NCBI RefSeq assembly: GCF_907165205.1 | Contig: NC_058195.1 | Location: 29,408,936-29,472,935 of the forward strand | Source of the DNA: Coccinella septempunctata | Taxonomy: Eukaryota > Arthropoda > Insecta > Coleoptera > Coccinellidae | Length of the DNA stretch: 64,000 bases | Direction of reading: 5' to 3' | Shown here: positions 22,808 to 34,490 of the stretch, piece after piece | How positions within the stretch are numbered: position 1 is the stretch's first letter | Layout of the letters: each line of letters opens with the position of its first letter | The notes under the pieces: model-generated | The model's database searches: none | Told to the model about the DNA's origin: nothing | What the model saw: only the letters and a program-made list of their open reading frames with translations | Position numbers and translations under genes: made by a program

Positions 22808-24886
22808 TTATTCGGCATGGTCATGAATGGGTGCTGACGTCCGGAGTTGGTCTCTCGTCTGGAATTCTGTTTTCGCCTCGGCGTAGAGCTGGTCAAGGTC
22901 GAAACATTGCTGGCGTGGTTTTGAACTCGGTGTGATTTCGGTCAATGGAATTTCGGCTTCTGCTTCATTTATTTCCGTGGTGGATCTGTTAGTTCTTCGG
23001 TTCCGAAGGAGTGGACGTATATATCGCATACAGAGGTACGTTACAGCTAGTGTGACTATCGCAGAGATTCCTATCACGGTGGTTGTAGCGAGAGGGTGTG
23101 AAAAATATCTCCAGATATGTGAATTTGGTTCCTCTTCTTCCAGAATTATCTTTGTTAAATTTGCAGAGATGTTGCCCATTGCTGTTTCGGGCTCGATGAG
23201 ATTTTCATTGGAAGGATTCGAGTTCCCTTGCCATAAGTTCAATGGGATTGGCTTGCTGAACGTCGTTGTTGATTTCATCTCATTCGTGAACCTCGCTCGA
23301 AGGATTATATTTTGCGTTCTGAGGAGACAGTCTGCTCCTATGTGAATTGTGCCAGTTCCATTGATGGTAATTTCTTCTCGTTTTCCTCCGCATAGTTTTG
23401 ATATAGTGGACGGTTGGTTGGAAATGAACATCCACGTATTTGGTTTCATTAGTTCTTTCCATAATACGTCTTGGACTTGAATGCTGGAGAGTTCACAGTC
23501 GAATTTCCCATTTTTTTGGTAGATGCTTTGGATGATGCAATTCGGATGCTGTTCCATGTTTTTGACCATTCCAGGATTATAAATGTATAGGCCTTCTCGT
23601 AGTTTTACGGCTTCCTTGACTTCCTGTTCATCTATTTCGAAGTATTTTTGACTGTTGTACTCTACTGCTAATAAGTCATTGGATACTTTTGGTGCTATGA
23701 ATATGTTTTCTCTCTTCTTAACCGGGACGGGAAATACTTTGATTATGTCGTAACTTTGTCTTTGGATAATGAAGAAGAAGGTGACTATTCTTAGTTCATT
23801 CGCATCATAGGAGACTTCCATTCTGCTCACAGGTTTGAGTAATATGTGCATGTCTGATGGAATCGTTGTTTCAGCCTTCTGGATCAGCTTTGCTAGTTCG
23901 CTTGGAGAAAGTAGATCCGTGATGTGGCCTTGACCATGACATATGTTTATGATTCTTGTGTATTTGTTATTGACTTCTTCCAAATAGTTGACAGCTAGTT
24001 GGTAGTTTTGAATGATTTGAAGATTTATGCTGTTTTCATCAACATTTCTGTACCATAGATGCATTTCGTTGATGATGGCTATGCCTTTGTTGAATTTAAC
24101 ACGAAAATGTTCTAATTTTTGGCTTATTTTTTCTTCGATCTGCCTCACGTCATTCGTCGTGGAAATCAGTAGTTTTCTCTGATGATTGGTGACTTCTATG
24201 AGGTGTTGTTGGTTTTCCTGAAGGTCGTCTATATCGTGATAGACTTCATCGTTGACGCCGAAAATGGATGTCATTAATTCTCCTAATATTCCTCTCCTGG
24301 ATCTGGTCGATAGATGTTGGATGCTGTCGATGAGTAGGTTGTTTTCATACTTCATTTCTGCGATGTGGTGTTGAAACTCGTGACAGTGATTTGTCTGCGA
24401 TAGTTGAGAAGCTGTAGTACATAACCCTCGAAAGTTTTCAACTGTTCTGTTAAGATTGTTTCGGTCCAAGTGTAGTTGATCAAGAGAAAACGGTGTTAAT
24501 AATTTCAACTCTCCTCCACTTATGTATGCTTTTCCTAAATGCTCCACGTAGAATCCAGGCGGCAGTTTGTGAGTTGTGTGGTGCGCTATTGCGTTTTTAG
24601 TATTGGCTACACATAGTAACGTGATCATCATTAATGTTTGTATCAGTCGATTTTTCGAGGAAGGTCCGACTTTGTTAGTCTTATCGTTTCTTCTTTCTTC
24701 TTGCTCGACCAGGAGTATGCAGATTTTGGTTATAGGTCTTCTGATCTCTTTCCCATCTTTGCATCGTATCGTAGCCACTCTCACAAATCCGTCGTTTCCT
24801 GGGTGACACTGCGTCACTCTTCCCAAGGGCCAATAGTTGGGATTAACGTTGTCCTGTTTGACTAGTACGATATCTCCTATTTTCAT
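22808..24886 (-). pseudogene. Integrase C-terminal domain fused in frame to an F-type env-like glycoprotein
   Basis: Residues 1-60 read KIGDIVLVKQDNVNPNYWPL and on, the domain that follows BEL integrases. About residues 80-100 form a hydrophobic segment like a signal peptide. A furin-like RSRR followed by GILGELMTSIFG near residue 195 matches the cleavage/fusion region of errantivirus and baculovirus F-type envelopes. A coiled-coil stretch (NQQHLIEVTNHQRKLL) follows, then a Cys-containing ectodomain and a membrane anchor near residue 600 (TVIGISAIVTLAVTYL). In the family, such proteins sit in membranes and can allow cell-to-cell spread. The frame is open but lacks a clean start, and upstream integrase codons are in another frame, so I score it as a broken gene. 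Confidence 0.75.
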
Positions 24887-24969
24887 GATTTCTTTTTTAT
24901 CCGTCCATTTGCTCCTTTGTTACAATCTGGAGAGATATTCCGATGTCCATTTCTTCCAGAAGTCTTGTT

Positions 24970-25830
24970 TCATTTTTGTATAAGCCTCCATCTATCTTGT
25001 AGGGTGATATTTTTTTCATTGATCTCTGGTTCAGGGATTGAATGTAGTGATTTTCCTATGAGAAAATGTCCAGGCGTCAGCACATCTAATTCTTGTGGAT
25101 TTTCGGTGATTGGGATAAGAGGGCGAGAGTTGAGGCATGCTTCTATTTGACATAGGAGTGTACTCATTTCTTCAAAGGTCAGTTTGTGGTCTCCAACAAT
25201 TCTTCGTAGGTGAAACTTCGTAGATTTTACGCCAGCTTCCCATAGTCCGCCGAAATAAGGGCTGCCAGGTGGTATGCGGTGCCATTTTATCGATTTTTCT
25301 GCTAATGCCTTCTCTATTGAACTTTCATTAATGGCTTCTTGATATTCTTTGTCAAGTATACGTTTAGCTCCGATGAAATTGGTTCCATTGTCACTGAATA
25401 TTGCAGAGCATAACCCACGTCGCGAGGTGAATCTTCTGAAGGCAGCCATGAATGCTTCTGTAGAAAGGTCACTTACTGCTTCCAGATGTATTGCCTTTGT
25501 TGCGAGACAGACGAAAATGGATATGTATCCCTTGAAGGATTTGGATCCTCTACCTCTGGATAATCTCATTTGTATCGGGCCGGCATAGTCTATCCCAACA
25601 TTAGTGAATGGGTGGGAAGGATTAACTCTTTCTCTCGGTAGATTTCCCATTTTCTGGACACATGGAGTGGAACGATATCGAGTGCATATAACACAACTCC
25701 TTATTATGTGTTTGATTTTATTTTTTCCATGTGGTATCCAGTATTCTTGTCTAACTTGACTTAATGTCAGTTGTGTTCCTCCATGCAGGGTTTCGTAGTG
25801 TGCGTTTCGGATAATTATGTCAGATGGCAT
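24970..25830 (-). pseudogene. BEL integrase core
   Basis: The HHCC zinc-binding region (HYETLHGG and, further on, CVICTRYRSTPC) is followed by the catalytic core with GIDYAGPIQM, FSDNGTNFIGAK and PYFGGLWEAGVKSTK, giving the D,D,E residues. It is shifted one frame from the RT-RNase H part (overlap 25815-25830). Downstream, 24887-24969 contains a frameshift (..RLIQK / MKQDFWKKW) and a stop before the C-terminal domain. In an intact element this enzyme inserts the cDNA. Confidence 0.85.
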
Positions 25831-27611
25831 TTTGTTGGTAGAATTATTGGGTGTCTTTGGTTGAAGCTCAGAGATGAGTTTTGTAGTCTACCTCCAACAC
25901 GAAGCACTCCCTCTTCGTCTATATAGGGGTCCAAGTTTTTAAGGTGATCAGTCCTTTTGATAGTTAGATTGTTGTTTAATCTGGTTAATTCCTCTTGAAA
26001 ATGTTCATTCTGGACCAATTTTATGAGTGTTGTTTTTGCCCATTGAAGTTCGGTCGGTGTGATGAATGGGGGTGCTCGCTTTTTTGGTAACTCGGTCGCA
26101 TTCCTGGATCTGCAATTGTCTATGAACCTTTTGCAATAGGCCATCACTCGTTTTGTCTTCTTCCACGATGAGAATTTTGTTAACAATTCTAGAGGTCCAT
26201 TGGTCTTGGTGGTAAACACCGTTAGTTCTTGAAATTCTTCGTTATTCATTACGATTTCTTTTGGAATCCCTTCAGTTCTCTTGATTTCACTACTTGATGT
26301 TTTGAGCCATGCAGGTCCATTCCACCATAATGTGTTTTTCTGGAGTTTACTTGGTAGCGCGCCTCTGGATAGTAAATCAGCTGAATTCTCCTCCGATTTC
26401 ACGTAGTTCCATTGAACTTGACCTAGTAAGCGATGAACTTCGTTGACTCGGTTGACTATGAAGACGTTTTGCTTACTCGGAGTTCTCTGTAACCAGGCTA
26501 ACACAACTTTTGAGTCTGACCATGTGTAAATATTTATGTCGGCGATTTTCAGGGCTGTAATTGTTCGTTTCATCAGTTTCGCCAATAATGTTGCGGCACA
26601 AAGTTCCAATTGCGGGATAGTTAATTTGTTTTTTACAGGTGCAACTTTTGTTTTGGCTACTAGCAATGTTGTCTGGGTTTTGTCCTTCACGACTGTTTTG
26701 GTGTATATTGCTGCTCCATAGGCTCTTTGCGATGCAACACAGAATCCGTGTAGTTCAATGGGCTGCTCTGGATTATACTGGAACCATCGTGGTAGTTGCA
26801 GGTTTTCTATTATTGGCAGTTCTTCTTTGAATTTGTCCCACGCTGTTTGGATTTCTGTAGGAATAGCTTCATCCCATTTTTTACCAGTTTTCCATATGTC
26901 TTGCATAATTATTTTCGCCTTGATTACAATTGTAGCCATGAGACCTAATGGATCGAATATTGAAGCAATTTCAGATAGCACTTGTCTTTTTGTGTTTGTT
27001 CGATTGGAAGTTTGTTTAATAGTGTATTGGAAGTTATCATTTTGTGGTGACCATTTAATTCCCAGAATTTTGGTTATGTCCTCTCTGCTGTTGAAATCTT
27101 GAAAGGACGTATCATCATTTGATGTGAGATTGCTTTTCCATTTTCGAATGTTGAATCCTCCCTTGAGAAGTAGCGTTTTAACTTCTTGTCTGATTTTTTG
27201 TGCCTCTTCTTTATTGTGGGCGCCGGAGAGAAAATCATCGACGTAGAAATCTTCAAGTATCAGTTCCGCAGCTCTCGGGAATTTGTCGCATTCATCCATG
27301 GCTAATTGGTGCATGGTTCTTATAGCAAGGTAGGCAGCGGGAGCGGTTCCGTAGGTGACTGTCGTGAGTTGATATTCCTGGATTGGGTCATTTTTGTTGA
27401 ACCTCCATAAAATAGTGTGGAATGTTTGATCATCTTCATGTAGTTTGACCTGCCTGTACATTTTTTCCACATCTGCAGTCAACGCGATTTCGTATTTTCG
27501 CCATCTCAGTAATATATCAATCAAGTCCTGTTGAAGCTTGGGACCAGTGTGTAATATATCATTTAAACTGATTCCGGTACTGGTCTTCTGGCTCGCGTCG
27601 AATACGACACG
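25815..27611 (-). pseudogene. BEL reverse transcriptase/RNase H, N-terminally deleted
   Basis: Coding begins abruptly at the LTR-remnant junction (27610) with RVVFDASQKTSTGISLND, an internal RT block. It continues through ADVEKMYRQVKLHEDD, the YVDD catalytic box (LILEDFYVDDFLSG), SIFDPLGLMAT, and the BEL-type RNase H (IYTWSDSKVVLAWLQ, SADLLSRGA). It ends in a frameshift at the integrase zinc domain. Protease and the first RT block are absent. Confidence 0.87.
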
Positions 27612-29387
27612 CAGTTTTGTGAATAATTCAGATATTATTGAACTTGATTATTTTTTAGAATAATGTTCGAATTTCGAACAACCTTGTTGAACATTTTTTC
27701 CGTGAAGATATCTAGATCATCGGCTGGTTCAGATATTGTTCTTTTTTCTGGTTGACTATTTACAGTCGGTTCTGATTGGGTCTTCTTTTGTTCTTCTTTC
27801 TTCTGCATAGGCTTAGAAGTTTCTTTCTTCTTTTCCTGTTCTGCAGGTTTGGTTTTTACAGTTTCCTGAACTTTTCGTGCAGGTATTGCTTTATTCGACG
27901 GCTTTTTCTGTTCTGTCTGTTTTTGGCCGGCTATCTTCTTTCTGGTCACCAGCTTAAATTCGCTACATCTCTTGTAGCTTGCTGGATGGCTTTCTTCACC
28001 AAATAAAACGCATTTAGCGTTTCTTTCTTCACCTTTCCTGGTGAGTTCACAATCCTTGCTGCTATGGTTTCCCGAACACTTCACACATCTCCACGGAAAG
28101 GAGCATTTATTTTGTGCGTGTCTGTACCTTTGGCATCTGAAGCATTGGCTTGGAGTTTCTGCCTTCTTTTTTGGTTCGACTGTAATACAAAGGTTGTAGA
28201 GTCGTTGGATGTCGAATATCTCCTTCTTTTGGGTTTTAACCAGATATAATGGTATCGGCTTTTTCGTTTTGTTTTATGTCATTTTAGACACCTCAGCATC
28301 ATCGATTCCCTGGAATTTCAGGTCATTTTTAATTAATTCCAGATCTGCATCTATTGGAAGATGCCTAATGACGGCGTAAATTTTCTTTTCCTCTTCCATC
28401 TGGTATGTGAAATACTCCTTTCCAAGTTGGTCGAAGAATTTAGTTATTTTTCTGTAGTCTACAGTTGTGGCTATAATCTTGATTCCGTCTTTCACTACAG
28501 TACCCCGGTTATAGCTGAATTTCTTGGTATAGAGAGCTTTTGAGATCTCTACCCAATCTGATGTACCCATCATCGTGATGGGTGGGATTTCATCCCTTTT
28601 AGGCACTCCCGTTGTCTTCTTGACGGTCTCCTCATCAGAAGAGGAGCTTTCTTTTCGAGCGCGTTTATTTGGGGGCGCGTTTGGGGCCTTCGCAACCAAC
28701 GTTGTATCATTTTTCCTTGTTTCGGGTTGTGAAACAATTCCTTTAAGGGTATTTTTTTTGGAACCCGCTACCGGTTTTGTAATTGTGGCGTAAGTGGGGG
28801 ATTTTGGCATATTATTTCGGGTCATTTCCTCTCTCAAGAGGCGCATCTCACCGACCAACTGTGACACAGTTTCAGTCAGTTTGACAATTTGAGCTTTCAA
28901 CTGCCCATTCTCTCCCCTGAACTTTACAAGCTCCTCGTGTTCGCCGTCGCTGAATTCTTCAGCATCGGTCGCTTCCATATAGGAACCCTCATTATCTGAG
29001 GTTTCCGACATAGTTTTATACTAAGATTTCTCAAAATATCGAACAATTTGAAAATAATAAAATATTCAGGAATATTCACTGAAATGGTCTAATATAAAGC
29101 TATGGTATAAAGTCGAAAGTTTTCTACGCTATGAGAAAAATCAGAAAAAAGATACGAAAAATAAGCTCACCTGATGTTTTCTGCAGTACCAACGATACAA
29201 AAATCTGGACACTGAGGATGAACACCAACTTTGAAAATTTTAACGAATTAAAATTCCGATAACAAATATAGAACCTACACAAACTTCACAGACGGAATCG
29301 ACCTGAATTCGAGTTCACCACGAAGCCGTTAAATTGAAATGAAGCCGTGAATAGCCAACGGAGCTCAGCCCCCTTCACCCCATACTA

Positions 29388-30488
29388 ATGAAAGCTCGGA
29401 TAAGAGACAGAGTCTCTGCTTGTAACTTCCAATACAAAAACGTTTTCTATCTACAAATATATGGAGTAGCGATGGGTAGCCCAATAGCAAGCACAATTGC
29501 ACAACTAGTACTCGAATACCTTGAGGAAGAAATATTGGCCAATTCAAACTACGACATTACAATCTTTAAAAGATACGCCGATGACTGCCTAATAATAACA
29601 TATGAACAAGTCCAAGAAATCCTAACACACCTTAATGGATTTCACAATAGAATATAATTCACCATAGAAAAGGAGAAAAACAATTCAATCAATATCCTCG
29701 ATATCACCATTATCAGGAATAACAATAAATTGGAAACCAAATTATACAGGAAACCAACGAACACAGACAGGATATTGGATTACAACTCAGCACACAGTGA
29801 AAGGCAAAAAAGGGCAATTATAACGAACTACATAGACAGAGCAATAAAGCTAACATCACCAACATATAGACCAACAATTCTAGAGAAAACAATCACACTT
29901 CTAACGAAAAACAATTACCCGATAAATAAGATCAAAAGGATATTGAAGCAGCGAACACATAAATTATACAACACACTTGATACGACAACAAAGAAGGAAA
30001 CGACAACATACATTCCAATACCATATATTCCACAATTATCCGAAAAAATCGAAAATATACTTCGACCGTACAGTAGCATCAAAATAGCACATAGACCACA
30101 CTCACAGGTAAAACAGGTATATTCCAGACTAAAAGCACCAACCCCCAAGGAAGAATGTTCACACGTTGTATATAGGATACCATGTAATGACTGTGCAGGC
30201 GTTTATGTGGGACAAACACAACAGATGTTAAAGGACAGACTGAAGGGACATAAGTACTCAAAGGCGCCGACAGCCCTATACAAACACACCATCGAAAACC
30301 AGCATTCTTTTGACTTCGGGAAAACAGAAATATTGGACAAAGAAAAGAATCGAAAACCAAGAGAATTCCTCGAAATGATTTATATTAAACAGGATGTCAA
30401 TTCCATCAATGACAGAACGGACATAAGAAACCTGAGATGCATATACTCGACAATCATTGACAACACCAAAAAGAAGAGAAGAACTTGA
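29388..30488 (+). pseudogene. Penelope-like element: RT C-terminus plus GIY-YIG endonuclease
   Basis: The frame reads the last RT blocks (GVAMGSPIASTIAQLVLEYL, FKRYADDCLII), then a single TAA at 29655-29657 where Lys is expected (HNRI*FTIEKE). It continues in the same frame through LDITI and YRKPTNTDRILDYNSAHS to a GIY-YIG nuclease (ECSHVVYRIPCNDCAGVYVG, then LKDRLKGHKY). Penelope elements use this nuclease with the RT to insert. The 5' half is missing. A degenerate hammerhead core follows at 30594-30617, in the position expected for the family. Confidence 0.9.
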
Positions 30489-30593
30489 GTCCAACATAAG
30501 AAGAAGAAAAGATTGGAACATAACCTCAGCTACTTGTTCCAATGAATCATAAATCTACGAATTGTTTTCGTTTTTTCATGTAATTTTACAAAT

Positions 30594-30617
30594 TTGAAAA
30601 AGGGCACAGCCCGAAAC
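30594..30617 (+). other. Degenerate hammerhead-like motif of the Penelope element
   Basis: TTGAAAA, a GGGC/GCCC stem, then GAAAC at 30613-30617. The second half fits a hammerhead core and the CUGANGA half is mutated (TTGAAAA). Penelope-like elements are documented to carry minimal hammerheads in their terminal repeats, so this is probably a dead copy. Confidence 0.5.
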
Positions 30618-30861
30618 GTAATATATATGTGAACGATTGATTGTTTTTTGTAAACCCTTCAGAATCAAATAAAAGCTTACAAAGTAAACAAAAAAGGGTA
30701 AATACATCCAATTGATGAAAAATATATTTGATTGTTTGATTTTTTTCAAGCACAGAAAAAAGTTTGGGGTATATAATACTCAGCATGATTATAACACAAG
30801 ATGAGAAAACCTACATCATCCTATTCACAGATTATCGATAACAGAAAAACATCCATCATAC

Positions 30862-31008
30862 ATGTGCAAAAAATTATTCAATGCACTTCCAAATAATTCA
30901 AGAATTTTTCATAACATCAATGTTTTCAAAAAAATACTGAAAAACTGTCTTATTGATATTGAGCCATATTCACTAAGCGAATACTTTGTAGCTGCAAAGC
31001 GTTTGTAG
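30862..31008 (+). pseudogene. LINE reverse transcriptase C-terminal tail
   Basis: A 48-codon frame reads KKLFNALPNNSRIF, then VFKKILKNCLIDIEPYSLSE and ends AAKRL before TAG. It resembles the final tail of CR1/jockey RTs (compare ..KIFNHLPRNIKS..KQILLQKCYYSVNEYF at 17570-17690). Nothing upstream continues it. Confidence 0.6.
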
Positions 31009-31579
31009 TTGTATTTTTGTGACATCAATTTAATTTGATCTTTGTACGAAGATTCCTTGAAATGAAGTTATTATATATTACATCTTGTGTTTGTGACCTG
31101 ATACGTTCGTAAACTATACGCGGCTTCTTTCAAAATCATCCTAACTGTCTCTTAGACGCCTACTAGAAAACTTCGGTTTTCTTTGGCAATTCCACGTTTC
31201 AAATATGTGAATAGAACACATCTATTGGTATAATGAAAAAACCGTATTAAAATCGGCACAAAAACTACAATGCCTATAGGGCTGTTCAAATCAGAGAGTG
31301 AGAAATAAAGCAACACTAATTAAAATAGAACTCGAAACAGATTATACGACAGCATCTCCACTCACCTGAATATGCTATTGTCATAGCGAAACACGTCTTG
31401 TGGTTCAATAACTCATTTTGTGAAAATCCTATCATTTGTTTATTATTATTTAGCATGATTATAGAATGTCATTAAGTGTCGGCCACATCAATTCAATATT
31501 AGTTAAAAATTTTTGGTAAACGGGCTGCTAATTCCTGTCATTTTCGTTCTCAAAACGTTGACATTTTTCTACCTTTCAG

Positions 31580-31882
31580 AATAAATATCTGGAAAAACTG
31601 GTTCCTGTTTACCGGAAAGCTACTGAAGAAGAAATGGGATTGTGCCTAGGGGACTGGAAATACGGTAGTTATTTTTCCACCATTTTAACAGATACGGCGA
31701 AATATCTCAAATGGGCTGAAAAGAAAATTCATATGTCAAATGTGCCAATCAGACACGAAAAGATCCGAGCATTTTCAGAAATTTCTGGAGAATGCGACGT
31801 GATTGTGAACTGTACAGGCCTAGGTTCAAAGTTCTTATGTAATGATAGTTCCCTGACTGCCATAAGGGGACAGGTGTCGAAG
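31580..31882 (+). CDS. D-amino-acid/D-aspartate oxidase, penultimate visible exon
   Basis: The exon is preceded by a CTACCTTTCAG acceptor and ends AAG before GTAAAT. It encodes 101 residues, NKYLEKLVPVYRKATEEEM.. through WKYGSYFSTILTDTAKYL to CDVIVNCTGLGSKFL and AIRGQVSK. In the DAAO/DASPO family the VNCTG segment contacts FAD, and RGQ.xKV leads into the next strand. Both ends are phase 0. These enzymes oxidise D-amino acids to keto acids in peroxisomes, giving H2O2 and ammonia. The N-terminal FAD-binding exon(s) are not in the window as far as I can see. Whether the substrate is neutral D-amino acids or D-aspartate cannot be told. Confidence 0.9.
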
Positions 31883-32589
31883 GTAAATATATATGAATTA
31901 TGTATCTGACTCGAAATTACAAAGTGAAACTATATAGCAATTTGTCGCACTACAGAACTATGGAATGAAGAATTCGCATTTTCTTTCGAAAATAGTAAAC
32001 AAAAAAAAATACATACTCAATACATTTGAGAATAGTTATTGCAAATACATACGGAAATATTATTTTCCCTTTCACACAGAATTGATATTCGTTTTTTTTT
32101 GTTTCGCGTAGTTGTTTCTTTCACCATAGTATCACGTAAATTGTTAAGAAATTCAAAATATGTACATTAAAAACCTTATAACTCAACATCAGAAATTTTT
32201 TTTATTCTAACAAACAGAATAGAATATACTGTCTGTAGTCAGCTGAAATTCCGTCTTAAGAAGTGCTCCCCCAAAAACATTCTACGTCATTCTCACAATC
32301 CGACAACGCCCATTGAGTCAATAATAAATAAAATAAATAAATATAGTTTTATTGTTATATTACTTCAGTCAATAACGCCCTTGTGTTATTGATCAGATAT
32401 CCCGTTAAGGAATCTGCTGGAATCTCATAACTAACGGAATTTTTCGAATACACGAGAAACATATATATTACTCATGAGGGAGTAGGAGGGACGAAGGGAA
32501 AGGATTATTTGATATATTTTTCCAATGCAAGAACTGAACTGAGATTTGAATTTCTAACGTAGCAGAAGCAGAAGTTTCTTATGACGATT

Positions 32590-33545
32590 TTTGAAAGAGG
32601 AGAATGTACCTATACCAGCTTCCGGAATCTTGGATATAAGGGTGCTTAACTCAGCTTACGTTGGAAGTGATCATGGTCTGCTCTTCGGCAAATTCAGAAT
32701 CAAGTGGGGATCGAAAAGAAAACATAAAGACCCACCAAGAAAAAAGAAAAAATCAGGTGGATTGATTACAAACTCAATAAATGAACGAATCACACTATTT
32801 GACGAACACCAAGGCTTCAGATCTGGGCGATCATGCACGGTAGCGGTGTTTGTCATCAGGCAAATAGTAGAAAAATCTATAGAGTATAATAAACCCGCAT
32901 TCCTTTGCTTCATAGACCTAGAAAAAGCGTTCGATCGGATAAGATTAGAAGATGTGGTGCACCTCCTGTATGACAAATACCTAGTAATATCATAAAAACT
33001 ATTGAAGATATTTGCCGAAATAACCAAATACAGAATACAGGTAAAGGTTGAGAACGAACTCACAGAACCAAAACCGTGGAAAGAGGTATACGTCAAGGTG
33101 ACTCATTGAACCCACTACTCTTCAACATTATTATGGATGAGATCATAAGCAAAGTTCGCAAAAACATAGATTATCGAATGGAAAGCAGGGAGGTGAAAAT
33201 TTTGTGCTATGCTGATGATGCTGTATTAGTGGCAGAAAATAAGGATGACCTGCAAAGGCTCCTCCACACATTTAACACGATCGCAAAATCACTAGGGTTA
33301 ACGATAAAACGAATTGCATGACCACATCAAAAACACCCATAAGATGTAAGTTGACAGGGTAATCCACCAGGAGATGAAATTCCGTTACTTAGGCATCGAA
33401 ATTTCGAGCTTTCGCGACCTAGAATCTGAAGTTAGAGGCAAGCTATCAAAGCATCAGGAACAGCCGCACAACAACATGATATATTGAAAAACAAATATTT
33501 GAAAATGGAAACAAAAGTACCCATCTATAAGATTGCAATAAACTA
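32590..33545 (+). pseudogene. RTE-like LINE reverse transcriptase fragment
   Basis: Blocks: VLNSAYVGSDHGLLFGKFRI (end of endonuclease), HQGFRSGRS, FLCFIDLEKAFDRIRLEDVV, GIRQGDSLNPLLFNIIMDEI, LCYADDAVLVAENKDDLQRL and YLGIEIS. It is the same superfamily as the element at 4.8-7.7 kb but clearly diverged and on the other strand. A large deletion joins endonuclease to RT, and stops lie at about 32993 and 33320. Confidence 0.85.
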
Positions 33546-34350
33546 GAAATTCATGTCGTAGTTTGAGACCATGGACCTCCCGTCTGAATCGAATTCTGTC
33601 GAAGAGAATCTTAAAACTAAGATAAGTCAGATGTAGTCTGTAGCGCAACGACATATTCAACCCACCGGAGCCTTTCAAGAAAGGCATGATGTGATATCTT
33701 CTACGTAAACCATGAATGAGTCTCAGCCAGCTGTTCTGTATCTATATATATGTGCTCGGTACCTTTACGAGCCATCTAGACATGGGAAAAATATACTGAG
33801 ACAGTGGTTGAAGTTTGACAACACAAGAGATTCACAGAGCATCCTTCTGATATCATTGGGGAGGCAGTTTCGAAACGAATATATTATATAAGACTCAGAG
33901 AGTTATAGGCTGTTTTAATTTTATTTACAACAATTTCAGCAAAGCGCAGTTACAAGCCCCAGCACCTTGACGGACACAGAGGAAGCCAGAGTTATGCCGT
34001 TATTTTTCATGTTCAAGGGTTTTTCAATTCTCACCAAACCCCTCCTACCACGACCCGATACTTCTCGGGACAGTTCCGATATTGCTGATTCTACTGGCCC
34101 GTAATCGAATAACAGTAGAACTCTGGATCAATAGGCATCGTCTCTGGGAATACTGACAGTATTGTTCGGAAATATGTATAGGAACTACCTACTCCTCCTT
34201 CAGCCTGAGAAGCCATTTTATAGAACCAGTTTAGGTCTGAATTGATTAATTCCACAGCCGAGTAGATTAGCTTCACACGAAATGAAAAATATCATCGCCC
34301 CGGGAGCGTATCGCTCTGAATTTTGACCGTTCCAGTCACAGAACACTAAT

Positions 34351-34490
34351 GGCTGTATACGGGTTCGGCTTTTGGACTGTCCGAGAATTGTTCTAAAACT
34401 GCGCAAAACAGTTGCGCCCTAGTATGAAATCCTCTGCGCAGTTCTAGAACCATTCTCGGACTGTCCGAAAGCCGAACCCGAATACAGCTA
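34351..34490. mobile_element. Short hairpin MITE
   Basis: Imperfect inverted repeats of about 60 bp (GGCTGTATACGGGTTCGGCT left; reverse complement TAGCTGTATTCGGGTTCGGC right), both continuing GGAC.GTCCGAGAAT.GTTCTA.AACTGCGCA around a short centre. No coding sequence. Confidence 0.75.

Larger units (their letters stand above)
22342..27680 (-). mobile_element. BEL/Pao retrotransposon with env-like gene, internally deleted
   Basis: It runs minus-strand from a 70-bp remnant of the 5' LTR (27611-27680), through RT-RNase H, integrase and an env-like gene, to a full 3' LTR (22342-22683). Gag, protease and the start of RT are missing: the 5' LTR remnant joins directly to RT codons. Sequences beyond the ends are ACACT (left) and ACCTT (right), a possible decayed 5-bp target duplication. 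It lies in element A ORF1 and is younger than A. Frameshifts separate all three remaining coding parts. Confidence 0.85.
22247..29011 (-). pseudogene. Element A ORF1 (gag-like, zinc knuckles), split by a BEL element
   Basis: The frame starts at 29011 (MSETSDNEG..) with an acidic N-terminus, a coiled-coil-like stretch (QLKAQIVKLTETVSQLVGEM) and a middle domain typical of jockey ORF1 (YFTYQMEEEKKIYAVIRHLP). An in-frame TAA lies at 28274-28276. Zinc knuckles follow (CFRCQRYRHAQNKC, CVKCSGNHSSKDC and a degraded CVLFGEESHPASYKRC), then a Lys/Pro-rich tail. At 27681 the BEL element interrupts ..KMFNKV; the frame resumes past 22341 as VSTKETTKV..KKLQALFSKLN and stops at TAA overlapping the ORF2 ATG. 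This protein family coats the element RNA. Confidence 0.83.
12610..29262 (-). mobile_element. Jockey-type LINE 'element A', one insertion expanded by four nested elements
   Basis: Element A reads on the minus strand from a 5' UTR at about 29262 to a T-rich (poly-A) end near 12610-12629. Its 5' UTR (29120-29262) and 3' UTR (12640-12810) match those of element B (50130-50283 and 46551-46720). Four insertions interrupt it: BEL (22342-27680) in ORF1, a CAGGG inverted-repeat element (19087-20437), a palindromic element (15012-18482) and a hAT-like element (13184-14979) in ORF2. In each case the two sides read on from one another in the protein. Without its passengers A would be roughly 5 kb. No clear target duplication was found at its own ends. 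Confidence 0.85.

Noticed and set aside
22808..24886. Reading the env-like gene as an integrated exogenous virus
   Set aside because: It lies between BEL integrase and a BEL LTR, so it belongs to the retrotransposon.
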